Shown here: positions 8,931 through 17,497 of the stretch, piece after piece | Position numbering within the stretch: the stretch's first letter is position 1 | Layout: the number at the start of each line of letters is the position of its first letter | Assembly: GCA_029257805.1 (NCBI GenBank) | Contig: JARIAR010000067.1 | Coordinates: 19,672 to 83,671, forward strand | Direction of reading: 5' to 3' | DNA length: 64,000 nucleotides | Origin: Blautia sp. | Lineage (GTDB): Bacteria; Bacillota; Clostridia; Lachnospirales; Lachnospiraceae | The notes under the pieces: generated by a model | The model's database searches: none | What the model was told of the DNA's origin: nothing | The model's input: the letters and a program-made list of their open reading frames with translations, nothing else | Program-made: the position numbers and the translations under genes

Positions 8931-9632
8931 ATGACTGGAAAAACACTGATGTCTTTGAAAAAGAGAGTTGTTTTGATTTTTTTCTGTGTACTGTGCGGCG
9001 GGATGACAGGCTGCCGCAGAGGAGAAACGGAATTTCAGAAAGAAATAGAAATAGAGAATGAAATTACACCGGAGAAAGAGAAGGAAAATCAGGATGAGAA
9101 AGTTTCTCAAAAAAAAATTTCTCCTTCTCCTCCGGAAATAACAGAGAAGCCGGAAGAAACGAAAATTTATGTGGATGTATGTGGAGCAGTGACATCGCCG
9201 GGCGTGATCTGTATTTCAGAGGGAAGCCGTGTATTTCAGGCAATAGAAGCGGCAGGCGGTTTTTTGCCGGAAGCAGCAAGAAATTATGTGAATTGTGCCC
9301 AGAGCCTTTCAGATGGAGAAAAACTTTATATTCCAACACAGGAAGAGGCTGAAGAATGGGGATTGCAGCAGGGGAGCTCTGTGCAGGAAACACAGAAGCC
9401 GATACCTGAGAATGCATCTTCTAATGAAGCGGCAGAAAGTAAAGTGAATCTCAATACAGCAGATGAAACGCAACTTTGTACCCTGAGCGGAATCGGTCTT
9501 TCAAAAGCAAAGGCCATCATTGCCTATCGGGAACAGAATGGATCATTTGGGTCAGTGGAGGAATTAATGAACGTAGAAGGGATTAAAGAAGGCACATTTT
9601 CAAAGATAAAAGATCAAATTGTAGTAAAATAA
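8931..9632 (+). CDS. comEA: ComEA-family DNA-binding lipoprotein (SLBB + helix-hairpin-helix)
   Basis: ComEA binds transforming DNA outside the membrane and hands it to the ComEC channel. The N-terminus has a signal segment ending in a lipobox-like GMTGC, then an acidic/basic linker (about residues 30-75), an SLBB domain starting KIYVDVCGAV (about 76-140), a linker, and a C-terminal ComEA helix-hairpin-helix repeat beginning VNLNTADETQL with LSGIGLSKAKAI. B. subtilis ComEA has a transmembrane anchor instead, so a lipid anchor here is a variation. Start 8931 follows GAGGAG at 12 bases; ATG 8949 is an alternative that leaves the signal intact. comEC follows after three other genes. Confidence 0.85.
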   Translation: MTGKTLMSLKKRVVLIFFCVLCGGMTGCRRGETEFQKEIEIENEITPEKEKENQDEKVSQKKISPSPPEITEKPEETKIYVDVCGAVTSPGVICISEGSRVFQAIEAAGGFLPEAARNYVNCAQSLSDGEKLYIPTQEEAEEWGLQQGSSVQETQKPIPENASSNEAAESKVNLNTADETQLCTLSGIGLSKAKAIIAYREQNGSFGSVEELMNVEGIKEGTFSKIKDQIVVK

Positions 9633-9644
9633 AAGGAGATTTAC

Positions 9645-10334
9645 ATGAGCAGGAAAGTATTGGTAGTAGATGACGAGAAATTGATTGTAAAGGGAATCCG
9701 TTTCAGTCTGGAACAGGACGGAATGGAAGTGGATTGTGCGTACGATGGAGAAGAGGCGCTTGAGAAAGCAAAAGAAAAGAAATACGATATCATTCTGTTG
9801 GATCTCATGCTTCCCAAAATGGATGGATTTGAAGTCTGCCAGCAGATTCGTGAATTTTCCAATGTTCCCATTGTCATGCTCACTGCCAAGGGAGAAGATA
9901 TGGATAAAATTCTGGGGCTGGAATACGGGGCAGATGATTACATCACCAAACCATTTAATATTCTGGAAGTAAAAGCCCGTATTAAAGCGATCATTCGTCG
10001 TGCCGGAAGTGACCATGAAGAGAAAGAAAAAGCTAAAACCATGGAAGTGGGCGATCTGAAAATGGATTGTGAAGGACGCAGAGTCTTTATTGCAGGAAGA
10101 GAAATTAATCTGACTGCCAAAGAGTTTGATGTTCTGGAACTTCTGGTGTTTAATCCGAACAAAGTATACAGCCGTGAAAATCTGCTAAATATTGTATGGG
10201 GTTATGAGTATCCCGGCGATGTGAGGACCGTGGATGTACATATCCGCCGTCTCCGTGAAAAAATTGAGGCAAATCCCAGTGAGCCTAAATATGTACACAC
10301 CAAATGGGGTGTAGGATATTATTTCCAGGCATAA
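9645..10334 (+). CDS. OmpR/PhoB-family response regulator
   Basis: 229 residues: a receiver domain (about 1-120) with phospho-acceptor Asp53 in LLDLMLP and the conserved lysine in YITKPF, followed by a winged-helix DNA-binding domain (about 135-229) ending TKWGVGYYF. An AAAGGAG ribosome site precedes the ATG. The stop overlaps the start of the histidine kinase (TAATG), so the pair is translationally coupled. Overall it resembles WalR/MtrA-like regulators of envelope genes; this is only similarity of class. Target genes unknown. Confidence 0.93.
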   Translation: MSRKVLVVDDEKLIVKGIRFSLEQDGMEVDCAYDGEEALEKAKEKKYDIILLDLMLPKMDGFEVCQQIREFSNVPIVMLTAKGEDMDKILGLEYGADDYITKPFNILEVKARIKAIIRRAGSDHEEKEKAKTMEVGDLKMDCEGRRVFIAGREINLTAKEFDVLELLVFNPNKVYSRENLLNIVWGYEYPGDVRTVDVHIRRLREKIEANPSEPKYVHTKWGVGYYFQA

Positions 10335-11761
10335 TGAAAGAAAAAGCAAAGATAAATTTTTTTAAAAGTCTTCGTTTTCGTATTCTCATTATTCTGATCA
10401 TTCTGGGAATTGTGCCAAGTGTTATTGTGACAAGAACGGTTATTACAAATTATGAAGAAAAAGCAATTGCCAATCGCAGTGCCAATGTAAGAAACCAATG
10501 TGACATTTTGTGCAACCTGTTGATACAGGAAAATTATCTCAACGACTCCAGCTCGCAGGTAGTAGACAGCAAGCTGGAGTTGTTGTCTAATATTTACAGC
10601 GGGAGAATTCTTCTTGTAGACAGGGATTTCAGAATTGTGAAAGATACGTATGGCGTAGATGAGGGAAAGACTCTTGTGTCCCCTGCTGTGGTCAGCTGTT
10701 TTCAGGGAAATGAAAAGAGTCATTTTGACAACAAAAATCAGATGCTGGAAATGGCAGTCCCTATTAAGAGTCCGGAAGTAAAGCAGCTCCAGGGAGCAAT
10801 GCTGGTGTATGTTTCTTCCAGCGAAATAGCTGCAACCATTGAGGAACTGGAGCAGAGAGAAATTTTGATCATAGGAAGTATTGTAGCCATTTCCATTCTT
10901 TTGGGATATGTGTTATCTACAATTTTAGTGAAACCATTTGCCCGTGTAACAAAATCCATCGAAGATTTAACGGACGGATATCAAAATGAAGATATTTCAG
11001 TGCCGGATTATACAGAGACAGCATTGATTACAGATGCCTTTAATAAGATGCTTGGACGGATGAAGTTGCTGGATGAATCCAGGCAGGAGTTTGTTTCTAA
11101 TGTGTCTCATGAGTTAAAAACCCCTATGACCTCCATGAAAGTTCTGGCAGATTCTCTTGTAGGGCAGGAGGGGATTCCGGAGGAATTGTATCAGGAGTTT
11201 CTTCGTGATATCACAGCTGAGATCGATCGGGAAAATAAAATCATTACAGACCTTTTGTCTCTTGTTAAAATGGACAAAAAAGCAGCAGATGTAACCATTA
11301 CCCATATGGATATTAATCAGCTTCTGGAAGATATTCTGAAACGTCTCCGTCCTATTGCGGATAAGAGAAAGATTGCGTTGATTCTTGATTGTTTCCGACC
11401 GGTAGATGCAGATGTGGATGAGGTGAAGTTTACCCTGGCCATAAGTAATCTGGTGGAAAACGGAATTAAGTATAATGTGGATGAAGGATGGGTACGCGTT
11501 TCTCTTGATGCAGATCATAAATATTTTTATGTGACGGTAGCAGATTCCGGAATGGGTATTCCGGAAGAATCCATAGATCGTATTTTTGAACGCTTTTATC
11601 GTGTGGACAAATCGCATTCTAAGGAAATCGGAGGTACGGGACTGGGGCTTGCCATTACAAGGAGCTCAATCGCCATGCACCATGGAACTGTAAAAGTATT
11701 TAGCAAGGAAGGGGAGGGAACTACATTTTCCGTCCGTATTCCATTGTCGTATATTCCATAG
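10334..11761 (+). CDS. Membrane sensor histidine kinase, HAMP type
   Basis: 475 residues. Order: cytoplasmic stub, TM helix (about 16-34), an extracytoplasmic Cache-like sensor domain (about 40-175), TM helix (about 176-198), HAMP, HisKA with His259 in NVSHELKTPM, and a HATPase_c domain with SNLVENGIKYN, DSGMGIP and GGTGLGLAI. I take ATG 10334 (overlapping the regulator stop) as start; an in-frame ATG 10 codons earlier lies inside the regulator gene and would add a non-family extension. The gene downstream encodes a GerMN lipoprotein, a likely extracytoplasmic partner. Confidence 0.92.
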   Translation: MKEKAKINFFKSLRFRILIILIILGIVPSVIVTRTVITNYEEKAIANRSANVRNQCDILCNLLIQENYLNDSSSQVVDSKLELLSNIYSGRILLVDRDFRIVKDTYGVDEGKTLVSPAVVSCFQGNEKSHFDNKNQMLEMAVPIKSPEVKQLQGAMLVYVSSSEIAATIEELEQREILIIGSIVAISILLGYVLSTILVKPFARVTKSIEDLTDGYQNEDISVPDYTETALITDAFNKMLGRMKLLDESRQEFVSNVSHELKTPMTSMKVLADSLVGQEGIPEELYQEFLRDITAEIDRENKIITDLLSLVKMDKKAADVTITHMDINQLLEDILKRLRPIADKRKIALILDCFRPVDADVDEVKFTLAISNLVENGIKYNVDEGWVRVSLDADHKYFYVTVADSGMGIPEESIDRIFERFYRVDKSHSKEIGGTGLGLAITRSSIAMHHGTVKVFSKEGEGTTFSVRIPLSYIP

Positions 11762-11772
11762 GAGGTGCAGGG

Positions 11773-12720
11773 ATGAAACGAATGTTAAATATATTTCTGC
11801 TGTCGGCTTTTTTGTGTATGGTATTAACAGGGTGTACAGTGGAGGAAGGCTCCAGAGGAGCAGAGGAGAACAGTAAATATTATTTTTATTATCTCAACAA
11901 AGGAGAGACGCGTCTGGAACGGGAAGCGTATGAGCCGAAACAGGAAAGTACGGATTTTATGCTTCAGGATTTAATGAGCCGGTTAAATGGAAAAGAAAGC
12001 AGAATGTCGGGTATTCAGCTTCTTCCGGAAGATGTGGAAATTAATTCTTATGAAATTTCAGATACACTTCTTACGGTTGAGTTTAATAATCGCTATCGGA
12101 AAATGAGTGCTGCCAGAGAGATCCTTACAAGGGCGGGGATTGTAAAAACGCTTTTGCAGGTTCCGGGGATTGAGGCAGTCAAGTTCTATATTGGGAAAGA
12201 GGAAGTGAAAGATTCCAAGGAACAGCCGCTTGGAGAGATGGACCGCAATACGTTTGTGGAATTTTCTACAAATGATCAGGACTCCTATCGTTCCGATACT
12301 TTTACGCTGTATTTTACGGATAAAGAAGGAAAAAAACTTGTAGAAGAAAAAAGGCGTATTTTTTACAGAAGAAATATCCCAAAGGTCCGAGTAGCACTGG
12401 AACAGTTGGCAAAAGGGCCCATGGAAGAAAATCATTATCCGACGATTCCGGAGAATACCAGATTGTTGAATGCTGTTTTGGCAGATGGTGCATATTATGT
12501 TGATTTTAATCCGGTATTTCTCGATTATGCCTTTACCAATGTAGAAGAAAGCATTCCAGTATATTCTGTTGTAAATACAGTTTTGGCTGCGTCGGATGCG
12601 GAGAAAGTAGAAATCTCCATAGAAGGAGACAGTGAACGGATTTTTCGTGAAAATATTAATCTTTATAATTTTTATAAATGGAATGAAAACATTATTTCCG
12701 GAAAGGAAAAAGAAGAATGA
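11773..12720 (+). CDS. GerMN-domain lipoprotein
   Basis: 315 residues with a lipoprotein signal (LTGC, Cys21). Two GerMN-type segments follow: one around residues 60-150 (LLPEDVEINSYEISD then TLLTVEFNN) and one around 205-295 (RVALEQLAKGP, then AYYVDFNPVF). GerMN domains occur in spore-germination GerM and in actinobacterial LpqB. It is 11 bases after the histidine kinase and overlaps comEC by ATGA. The regulator/kinase/GerMN-lipoprotein order equals MtrA-MtrB-LpqB, so a role in modulating the kinase is a reasonable inference; spore germination is the alternative. Confidence 0.82.
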   Translation: MKRMLNIFLLSAFLCMVLTGCTVEEGSRGAEENSKYYFYYLNKGETRLEREAYEPKQESTDFMLQDLMSRLNGKESRMSGIQLLPEDVEINSYEISDTLLTVEFNNRYRKMSAAREILTRAGIVKTLLQVPGIEAVKFYIGKEEVKDSKEQPLGEMDRNTFVEFSTNDQDSYRSDTFTLYFTDKEGKKLVEEKRRIFYRRNIPKVRVALEQLAKGPMEENHYPTIPENTRLLNAVLADGAYYVDFNPVFLDYAFTNVEESIPVYSVVNTVLAASDAEKVEISIEGDSERIFRENINLYNFYKWNENIISGKEKEE

Positions 12721-14945
12721 CAAGACGCCCTTTGAGTATTGTGTGTCTGTTTCTGCTGCTTTTTCTGATTTTGGGGGACTGGTTGGGGTTTTCTCTTGTA
12801 AGAGAAAATCCTCTGCCAGTATATTTGCAACAATGGGTGAAAGAACATCCGGATTCTGTCATATGGGGAGAAGTCACTTCTTCCCGTGACACGGAATTTT
12901 CTCAAACAGTCTGTCTGAAAAAAACATATCTTATTTACAAATCAAAAAAATTTCCAATAAAAAATGTAAAAGTCTTTTTAAAAGAAAAAAAAGAAATACC
13001 GGCAGGAACATATCTTATGTTGTCCGGAAAACTGGAAGAAGTTCCTTTGCCGTGTAATCCGGGCGAGTTTAACAGCCGGCAATATTATGCGTGTCACCAT
13101 ACATATTATTTTTTGAAAAAAGCATCTGTTAAAAAACAAATATCTGGAAAAAGAGTATCTGTGCAGCTTCTTTGGGATTTACGAGAACATCTTGAAAGAA
13201 TACTGGAAGAAACAACCGGGGAAGATTCTCCTATATTTTCTGCTATGGTATTAGGGGAAAAAGAAAATTTAAAAGAGGAAGTCAGATTTCGCTATCAAAT
13301 GGCAGGAGTCATACATATTCTGGCTATCAGCGGACTTCACATCAGCCTTCTGGGGATGGGGCTTTATGAGGTTTTGAAAAAAACAGGTATTGGAGTGTCT
13401 GTTTCCGGAATAGCGTCTCTTATGATCATGGTAATGTATGGCGTGATGACAGGCGGAAGCGTTTCGGCTATGCGGGCAATTTTTATGTTTCTTCTGGCAA
13501 TAGGAGCCAGGATTCTTGGGAGAATTTACGATCTGATCACGGCGTTGTCTTTATCTGCAGTCATGCTTCTTCTGGAATCCCCTGCGTATCTTTATGATGC
13601 TGGATTTTTGCTGTCTTTTGGTGCTGTTCTTGGGGTTGCAGTTGTATTTCCTGTAATGCAAAAGGTTACTGCTTTAAAAAGTAAAATAGGAAAAAGTGTT
13701 CTGGCTTCTGTTTCGGTACAGATTACCACGCTGCCGCTTATGCTTTGGTTTTATGGAGAAGTTTCTCTTGCTGGGGTTTTTATGAATCTTTTGGTTCTTC
13801 CTACTGTGGGTATTGTTTTATTAAGCGGTGTTATGGCTGCGCTTACGGGAACAGTATCGGTTGTTATAGGGACAGCAATGGCTATTCCGGGAAGAGTGGT
13901 TTTGGGGGTATATGAAAAACTTTCTATGTGTGTATGTAAAGTTTCTTTTTGCACATGGACAGGAGGAAAACCGGAATTGTATCAGGTGATTCTTTATTAT
14001 ATGATTTTACTCTTTTTTATAGGAGTGTCTGTTTTTCGGGTGAAAAAAGGGAAAAAAGATTTTGGGATTTGGATCATATCTGTATTTGCGGTAATATGTG
14101 CAGTACTGGTCATTGGAAGAAAAAAATCAGATTTTCTTGAAATTACGTGTCTGGATATTGGGCAGGGGGATGCTATTGCCGCACAGTTTCCTACAGGAGA
14201 GGTGTTTGTAGTAGATGGAGGAAGCAGCAGCAAAAAAAAGATTGGGCAATATCAGCTTCTTCCTTTTTTAAGGAGCAGGGGAATTTCCTATATAGATGCA
14301 ATTTTTGTTTCTCATACAGATGAGGATCATATTAGTGGGATAAGAGAACTTTTAGATTATATGGGGAAAGACCTTATATCTTTAAAGGCTGGAAATTTGA
14401 TTCTTCCAGAAGTTTTAAAAAAGCAGGAGGCCTGGATGGAATTGAAAGAACTTGCAGAGAAAGCAGGTGTTTGTGTACAGACGGTAAATGCCGGGAGTGT
14501 ATTTTCGATAGGAAATGGGACTATTTCTGTTTTATCTCCGCAAAAAGATGCTACAGGCGAAGATGTGAATGAAGATGCCATTGTGTTTCTTTTGGAATAT
14601 AAAGAGTTTCAGGGACTTTTTACAGGAGATGTGGGTGAAAAAACGGAAAAAGAAATTCTTTCTAATTTAAGAGATATAGATTTCTTGAAAGTAGGACATC
14701 ATGGATCTCGTTATTCCTCTTCCATGCTGTTTCTGGAAAAAATCCTTCCGGAAGTATCTGTTATTTCCTGTTCCGATTCCAACAGATACGGACATCCATC
14801 GAAAGAGACAGTAGAGAGGTTGGAAAGGGTGGGAAGCCAGGTGGAATATACGATGAAAAGCGGAGCTGTGACCGTTATAACAGATGGATACAGAATCAAG
14901 GTACGGAGGTTTAAAGATCCTGAAAAGCGGTTTTCCTCTTCCTAA
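12717..14945 (+). CDS. comEC: ComEC/Rec2 DNA-uptake channel
   Basis: 742-residue membrane protein forming the channel for single-stranded DNA in transformation. Order: two N-terminal helices, an extracytoplasmic OB-like region (about 40-150), the Competence domain with HILAISGLHISLLGM at 200-214 and many helices, and a C-terminal metallo-beta-lactamase-like domain with SHTDEDHISG (His533, Asp535, Asp537, His538) and VGHHGSRYSS. All three ComEC parts are present and in frame. It is the last of four tightly packed genes. ComEA lies 3 kb upstream and ComFC 13 kb downstream. Confidence 0.93.
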   Translation: MTRRPLSIVCLFLLLFLILGDWLGFSLVRENPLPVYLQQWVKEHPDSVIWGEVTSSRDTEFSQTVCLKKTYLIYKSKKFPIKNVKVFLKEKKEIPAGTYLMLSGKLEEVPLPCNPGEFNSRQYYACHHTYYFLKKASVKKQISGKRVSVQLLWDLREHLERILEETTGEDSPIFSAMVLGEKENLKEEVRFRYQMAGVIHILAISGLHISLLGMGLYEVLKKTGIGVSVSGIASLMIMVMYGVMTGGSVSAMRAIFMFLLAIGARILGRIYDLITALSLSAVMLLLESPAYLYDAGFLLSFGAVLGVAVVFPVMQKVTALKSKIGKSVLASVSVQITTLPLMLWFYGEVSLAGVFMNLLVLPTVGIVLLSGVMAALTGTVSVVIGTAMAIPGRVVLGVYEKLSMCVCKVSFCTWTGGKPELYQVILYYMILLFFIGVSVFRVKKGKKDFGIWIISVFAVICAVLVIGRKKSDFLEITCLDIGQGDAIAAQFPTGEVFVVDGGSSSKKKIGQYQLLPFLRSRGISYIDAIFVSHTDEDHISGIRELLDYMGKDLISLKAGNLILPEVLKKQEAWMELKELAEKAGVCVQTVNAGSVFSIGNGTISVLSPQKDATGEDVNEDAIVFLLEYKEFQGLFTGDVGEKTEKEILSNLRDIDFLKVGHHGSRYSSSMLFLEKILPEVSVISCSDSNRYGHPSKETVERLERVGSQVEYTMKSGAVTVITDGYRIKVRRFKDPEKRFSSS

Positions 14946-15002
14946 AATCTTGATTTTATGATATGGTGTTAAAGAGAATATCATAAAGACAGGAGCGGAA
15001 AG

Positions 15003-15986
15003 GTGAAGAGCGTACAGGAAGATATCAAAACAGGCAATTTCAAACAGATTTATCTTTTTTATGGAGAGGAAAGTTATTTAAAACAGCAGTATAAACAGAA
15101 TCTTGTAAAAGCTCTTAATCCTCAGGAAGATACGATGAATTTCGGTCATTACGAGGGAAAGGGAATTAATATAAAGGAACTGATCGATCTTTGCGAAACC
15201 ATTCCTTTTTTTGCAGAGCGCAGAGTGATGCTTCTGGAAGATACAGGGTTTTTTAAAAGTAAGTGTGAGGAACTTGCAGATTATATAAAGAGTATACCGG
15301 ACTATCTCTATTTAATCTTTGTGGAATCAGAAGTAGATAAAAGGAATAAGATGTATAAAGCCGTCAAAAATGCAGGAAGAATCGTGGAATTTTCGAAGCA
15401 GGATGAAAAAACACTGATGCGCTGGGCTGCTGGATTTTTGGGGAAAGCAGGAAAAAAAATCACCCAGAAAGATATGGAAATGTTTCTTACAAAAGTTGGA
15501 ACGGATATGGGAAATATTAGAATGGAAATGGAAAAGCTGATTTCCTATACAGCAGGGCGGGATGTTGTAACGGCACAGGATATCGAGGCAGTATGTGTTA
15601 CGCAGACAACAAATAAGATTTTTGATATGGTTCGTGCTGTAACAGAAAAAAATCAGAAAAAAGCACTGGAGCTTTATTATGATCTTTTAACTTTGAAAGA
15701 ACCGCCTATGCGCATTTTGTTTCTTCTTGCAAAACAGTTTCGTCAGCTTCTTCTTACAAAAAAAATGTCTGGAGAGGGTGCGTCTCAAAATGAAATTGCG
15801 GCAAAGCTTGGAGTTCCTTCGTTTGTAGTCAGGAATGTAGCGGCATGTGCCCGTGCTTACACGGTGAAAGAGTTGGAGCAGGCAGTAATGGATTTTGTAG
15901 ATGCAGAAGAAGCTGTGAAGACAGGAAGATTGGGAGATGTGCTCAGCGTGGAACTTCTGATCATAAAATATAGTTCCGGAAGATAA
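15003..15986 (+). CDS. holA: DNA polymerase III subunit delta
   Basis: Clamp-loader subunit that opens the beta sliding clamp. The sequence begins VKSVQEDIKTGNFKQIYLFY, with the family LFYGEESYL motif, and 327 residues is typical. The start is GTG at 15003, supported by AGGAG at 14991-14995; no in-frame ATG exists nearby. Position after comEC and before a reverse rpsT is the same as in B. subtilis. A terminator follows. Confidence 0.93.
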   Translation: MKSVQEDIKTGNFKQIYLFYGEESYLKQQYKQNLVKALNPQEDTMNFGHYEGKGINIKELIDLCETIPFFAERRVMLLEDTGFFKSKCEELADYIKSIPDYLYLIFVESEVDKRNKMYKAVKNAGRIVEFSKQDEKTLMRWAAGFLGKAGKKITQKDMEMFLTKVGTDMGNIRMEMEKLISYTAGRDVVTAQDIEAVCVTQTTNKIFDMVRAVTEKNQKKALELYYDLLTLKEPPMRILFLLAKQFRQLLLTKKMSGEGASQNEIAAKLGVPSFVVRNVAACARAYTVKELEQAVMDFVDAEEAVKTGRLGDVLSVELLIIKYSSGR

Positions 15987-16022
15987 AAAAAGACAGCCAC
16001 ATGACGGTATGGCTGTCTTTTT
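15987..16022. terminator. Bidirectional terminator between holA and rpsT
   Basis: Stem AGACAGCCA (15991-15999) with TGGCTGTCT (16010-16018), flanked by A and T runs, serves holA and probably also rpsT from the other side. Confidence 0.85.
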
Positions 16023-16062
16023 CATTCTTACTTATAAGCTTATAATTAAAAACGAATATCTA

Positions 16063-16326
16063 TTAACCGATGCTGTTAACGGCTTTGGATAAACGGGAAA
16101 CTTTTCTTGCACAGTTGTTTTTGTGGTAAACACCTTTAGAGGTAGCTTTGCTGATTGTGGAGATAGCTTCTTTTAATGCTACTTCTGCAGCTGCTTTATC
16201 CTGATTTGCTACTGCTGCGTCTACTTTCTTAATGGAAGTTTTAACAGCAGATTTGATTGCTTTGTTTCTCGCTGCTTTTGTTCTGTTTACTAAGATTCTT
16301 TTTTTTGCAGATTTGATGTTAGCCAA
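16063..16326 (-). CDS. rpsT: 30S ribosomal protein S20, TTG start
   Basis: 87-residue basic, helical protein that binds 16S rRNA; it starts ANIKSAKKRILVNRTK after the initiator residue, which is diagnostic. The only possible start is TTG at 16324-16326, preceded by GGAGGTG. UUG initiation is also used by E. coli rpsT, where it takes part in autogenous control. Monocistronic, with its own promoter and a long leader containing a hairpin. It is convergent with holA and divergent from gpr, as in B. subtilis. Confidence 0.97.
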   Translation of the reverse strand: MANIKSAKKRILVNRTKAARNKAIKSAVKTSIKKVDAAVANQDKAAAEVALKEAISTISKATSKGVYHKNNCARKVSRLSKAVNSIG

Positions 16327-16373
16327 TTTCTACACCTCCGATTCGTATTTTGATAGTGAAAATATTTTCTCCA

Positions 16374-16397
16374 TGAGAACAGACACGGGCGTTCTCA
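16374..16397 (-). promoter_or_regulatory. Hairpin in rpsT 5' leader
   Basis: TGAGAAC (16374-16380) pairs with GTTCTCA (16391-16397) around a 10-base loop in the transcribed leader, about 50 bases before the UUG start. A candidate autoregulatory element for S20; no known leader family was matched by eye. Confidence 0.45.
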
Positions 16398-16413
16398 CGA
16401 AACATGCTTATTT

Positions 16414-16442
16414 AGTTTAGTATAATTCTGAAAAAATGTCAA
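16414..16442 (-). promoter_or_regulatory. Putative rpsT promoter
   Basis: On the minus strand a perfect TTGACA (16437-16442), a 17-base spacer and TAAACT (16414-16419). The leader to the UUG start is about 80 bases. Confidence 0.65.
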
Positions 16443-16519
16443 TACATATTTCCTGAAAAAAAGTAGAAAATAAGAAAAAGATTGTAAATAACAAAAATGA
16501 AAGGGAAAAAGGAAGGGCT

Positions 16520-17428
16520 ATGTTGACAGGATACAAAATTAGAACAGATCTTGCATTGGAAACACGAGAACAGTTTAAAGAAGAAAATGTAGAAGTAAGA
16601 GGGGTAGAAGTAAAAGAGCGTTACGATGAGAAAAAAGATATTCGAACAACCGTTGTAAAGATCCGTACAGAAAATGGTGCAAAAGCAATGGGGAGACCAC
16701 AGGGAACGTATATTACCATTGAAGCGCCTAATCTGTCCGTGCCGGACGATGACTATCACCGAGAAGTGTCGGAAGAAGTTGCAAAGCACCTTCGCTGTCT
16801 GATAAATCTGGAAAAGATAAAATCGGTTCTTGTGGTAGGTCTTGGAAATCAGGGGATCACAGCGGATTCTCTTGGACCAGAGGTTATTGGAAATCTTCGT
16901 ATGACACGCCATGTTATACAGGAATATGGATGGATGGGGATCGGAGAAGAAAAGCAGTGCAGCGTTAGTGGAATTGTACCGGGAGTGATGGCACAGACGG
17001 GAATGGAAACATCGGAAATCGTACGAGGGGTTGTATCGGAAACAAAGCCGGATGTGGTGATTGCGGTGGATGCTCTGGCTGCCAGAAGTACAAAAAGATT
17101 AAATCGTACAATACAGATTACAGATACAGGAATTCATCCCGGCTCGGGGGTGGGAAATCATCGGTCTGGGCTTACAGAAGAAAATCTGAAGGTCAAAGTA
17201 ATTGGAATTGGGGTCCCTACAGTTGTAGATGCGGCAACAATTGTTCATGATTCCATGGCACACCTTTTAGAAACCCTGGAAGAAGAGGAACAAAAGGAAT
17301 TTTTGGAAGAGATGATTTCACCGCATCTTCGTATGATGTTTGTAACACCAAAAGATGTAGATGAAACTGTGAAATATTTAAGTTTTACTATTTCCGAAGG
17401 TTTAAATATGGCATTTGAAAAAGTATGA
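16520..17428 (+). CDS. gpr: Germination protease GPR
   Basis: Aspartic-type endopeptidase that degrades small acid-soluble spore proteins in the germinating spore; made as a zymogen with a short N-terminal propeptide. The N-terminus MLTGYKIRTDLALETRE and the core VGLGNQGITADSLGPEV with GIVPGVMAQTGMETSEI are family hallmarks. At 302 residues it is shorter than B. subtilis GPR but the core is complete. GGAAGGG precedes the ATG. Marks the organism as spore-forming. Forespore (sigma-G) expression is expected, but I see no convincing sigma-G promoter by eye. Confidence 0.95.
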   Translation: MLTGYKIRTDLALETREQFKEENVEVRGVEVKERYDEKKDIRTTVVKIRTENGAKAMGRPQGTYITIEAPNLSVPDDDYHREVSEEVAKHLRCLINLEKIKSVLVVGLGNQGITADSLGPEVIGNLRMTRHVIQEYGWMGIGEEKQCSVSGIVPGVMAQTGMETSEIVRGVVSETKPDVVIAVDALAARSTKRLNRTIQITDTGIHPGSGVGNHRSGLTEENLKVKVIGIGVPTVVDAATIVHDSMAHLLETLEEEEQKEFLEEMISPHLRMMFVTPKDVDETVKYLSFTISEGLNMAFEKV

Positions 17429-17497
17429 CAGCCATTGAGAAAAAATAACATATTCCTGCCGGGCTTATCATAAGATACCTTGTAAAGAGGTGATCGT

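Noticed and set aside
14956..14986. TTATGATAT/ATATCATAA stem between comEC and holA
   Set aside because: AT-rich 9-bp stem with no T run; too weak to call a terminator and plausible by chance in this base composition.
16436..16519. Sigma-G promoter before gpr
   Set aside because: No convincing TGMATA/CATWHTA pair at proper spacing could be identified by eye.
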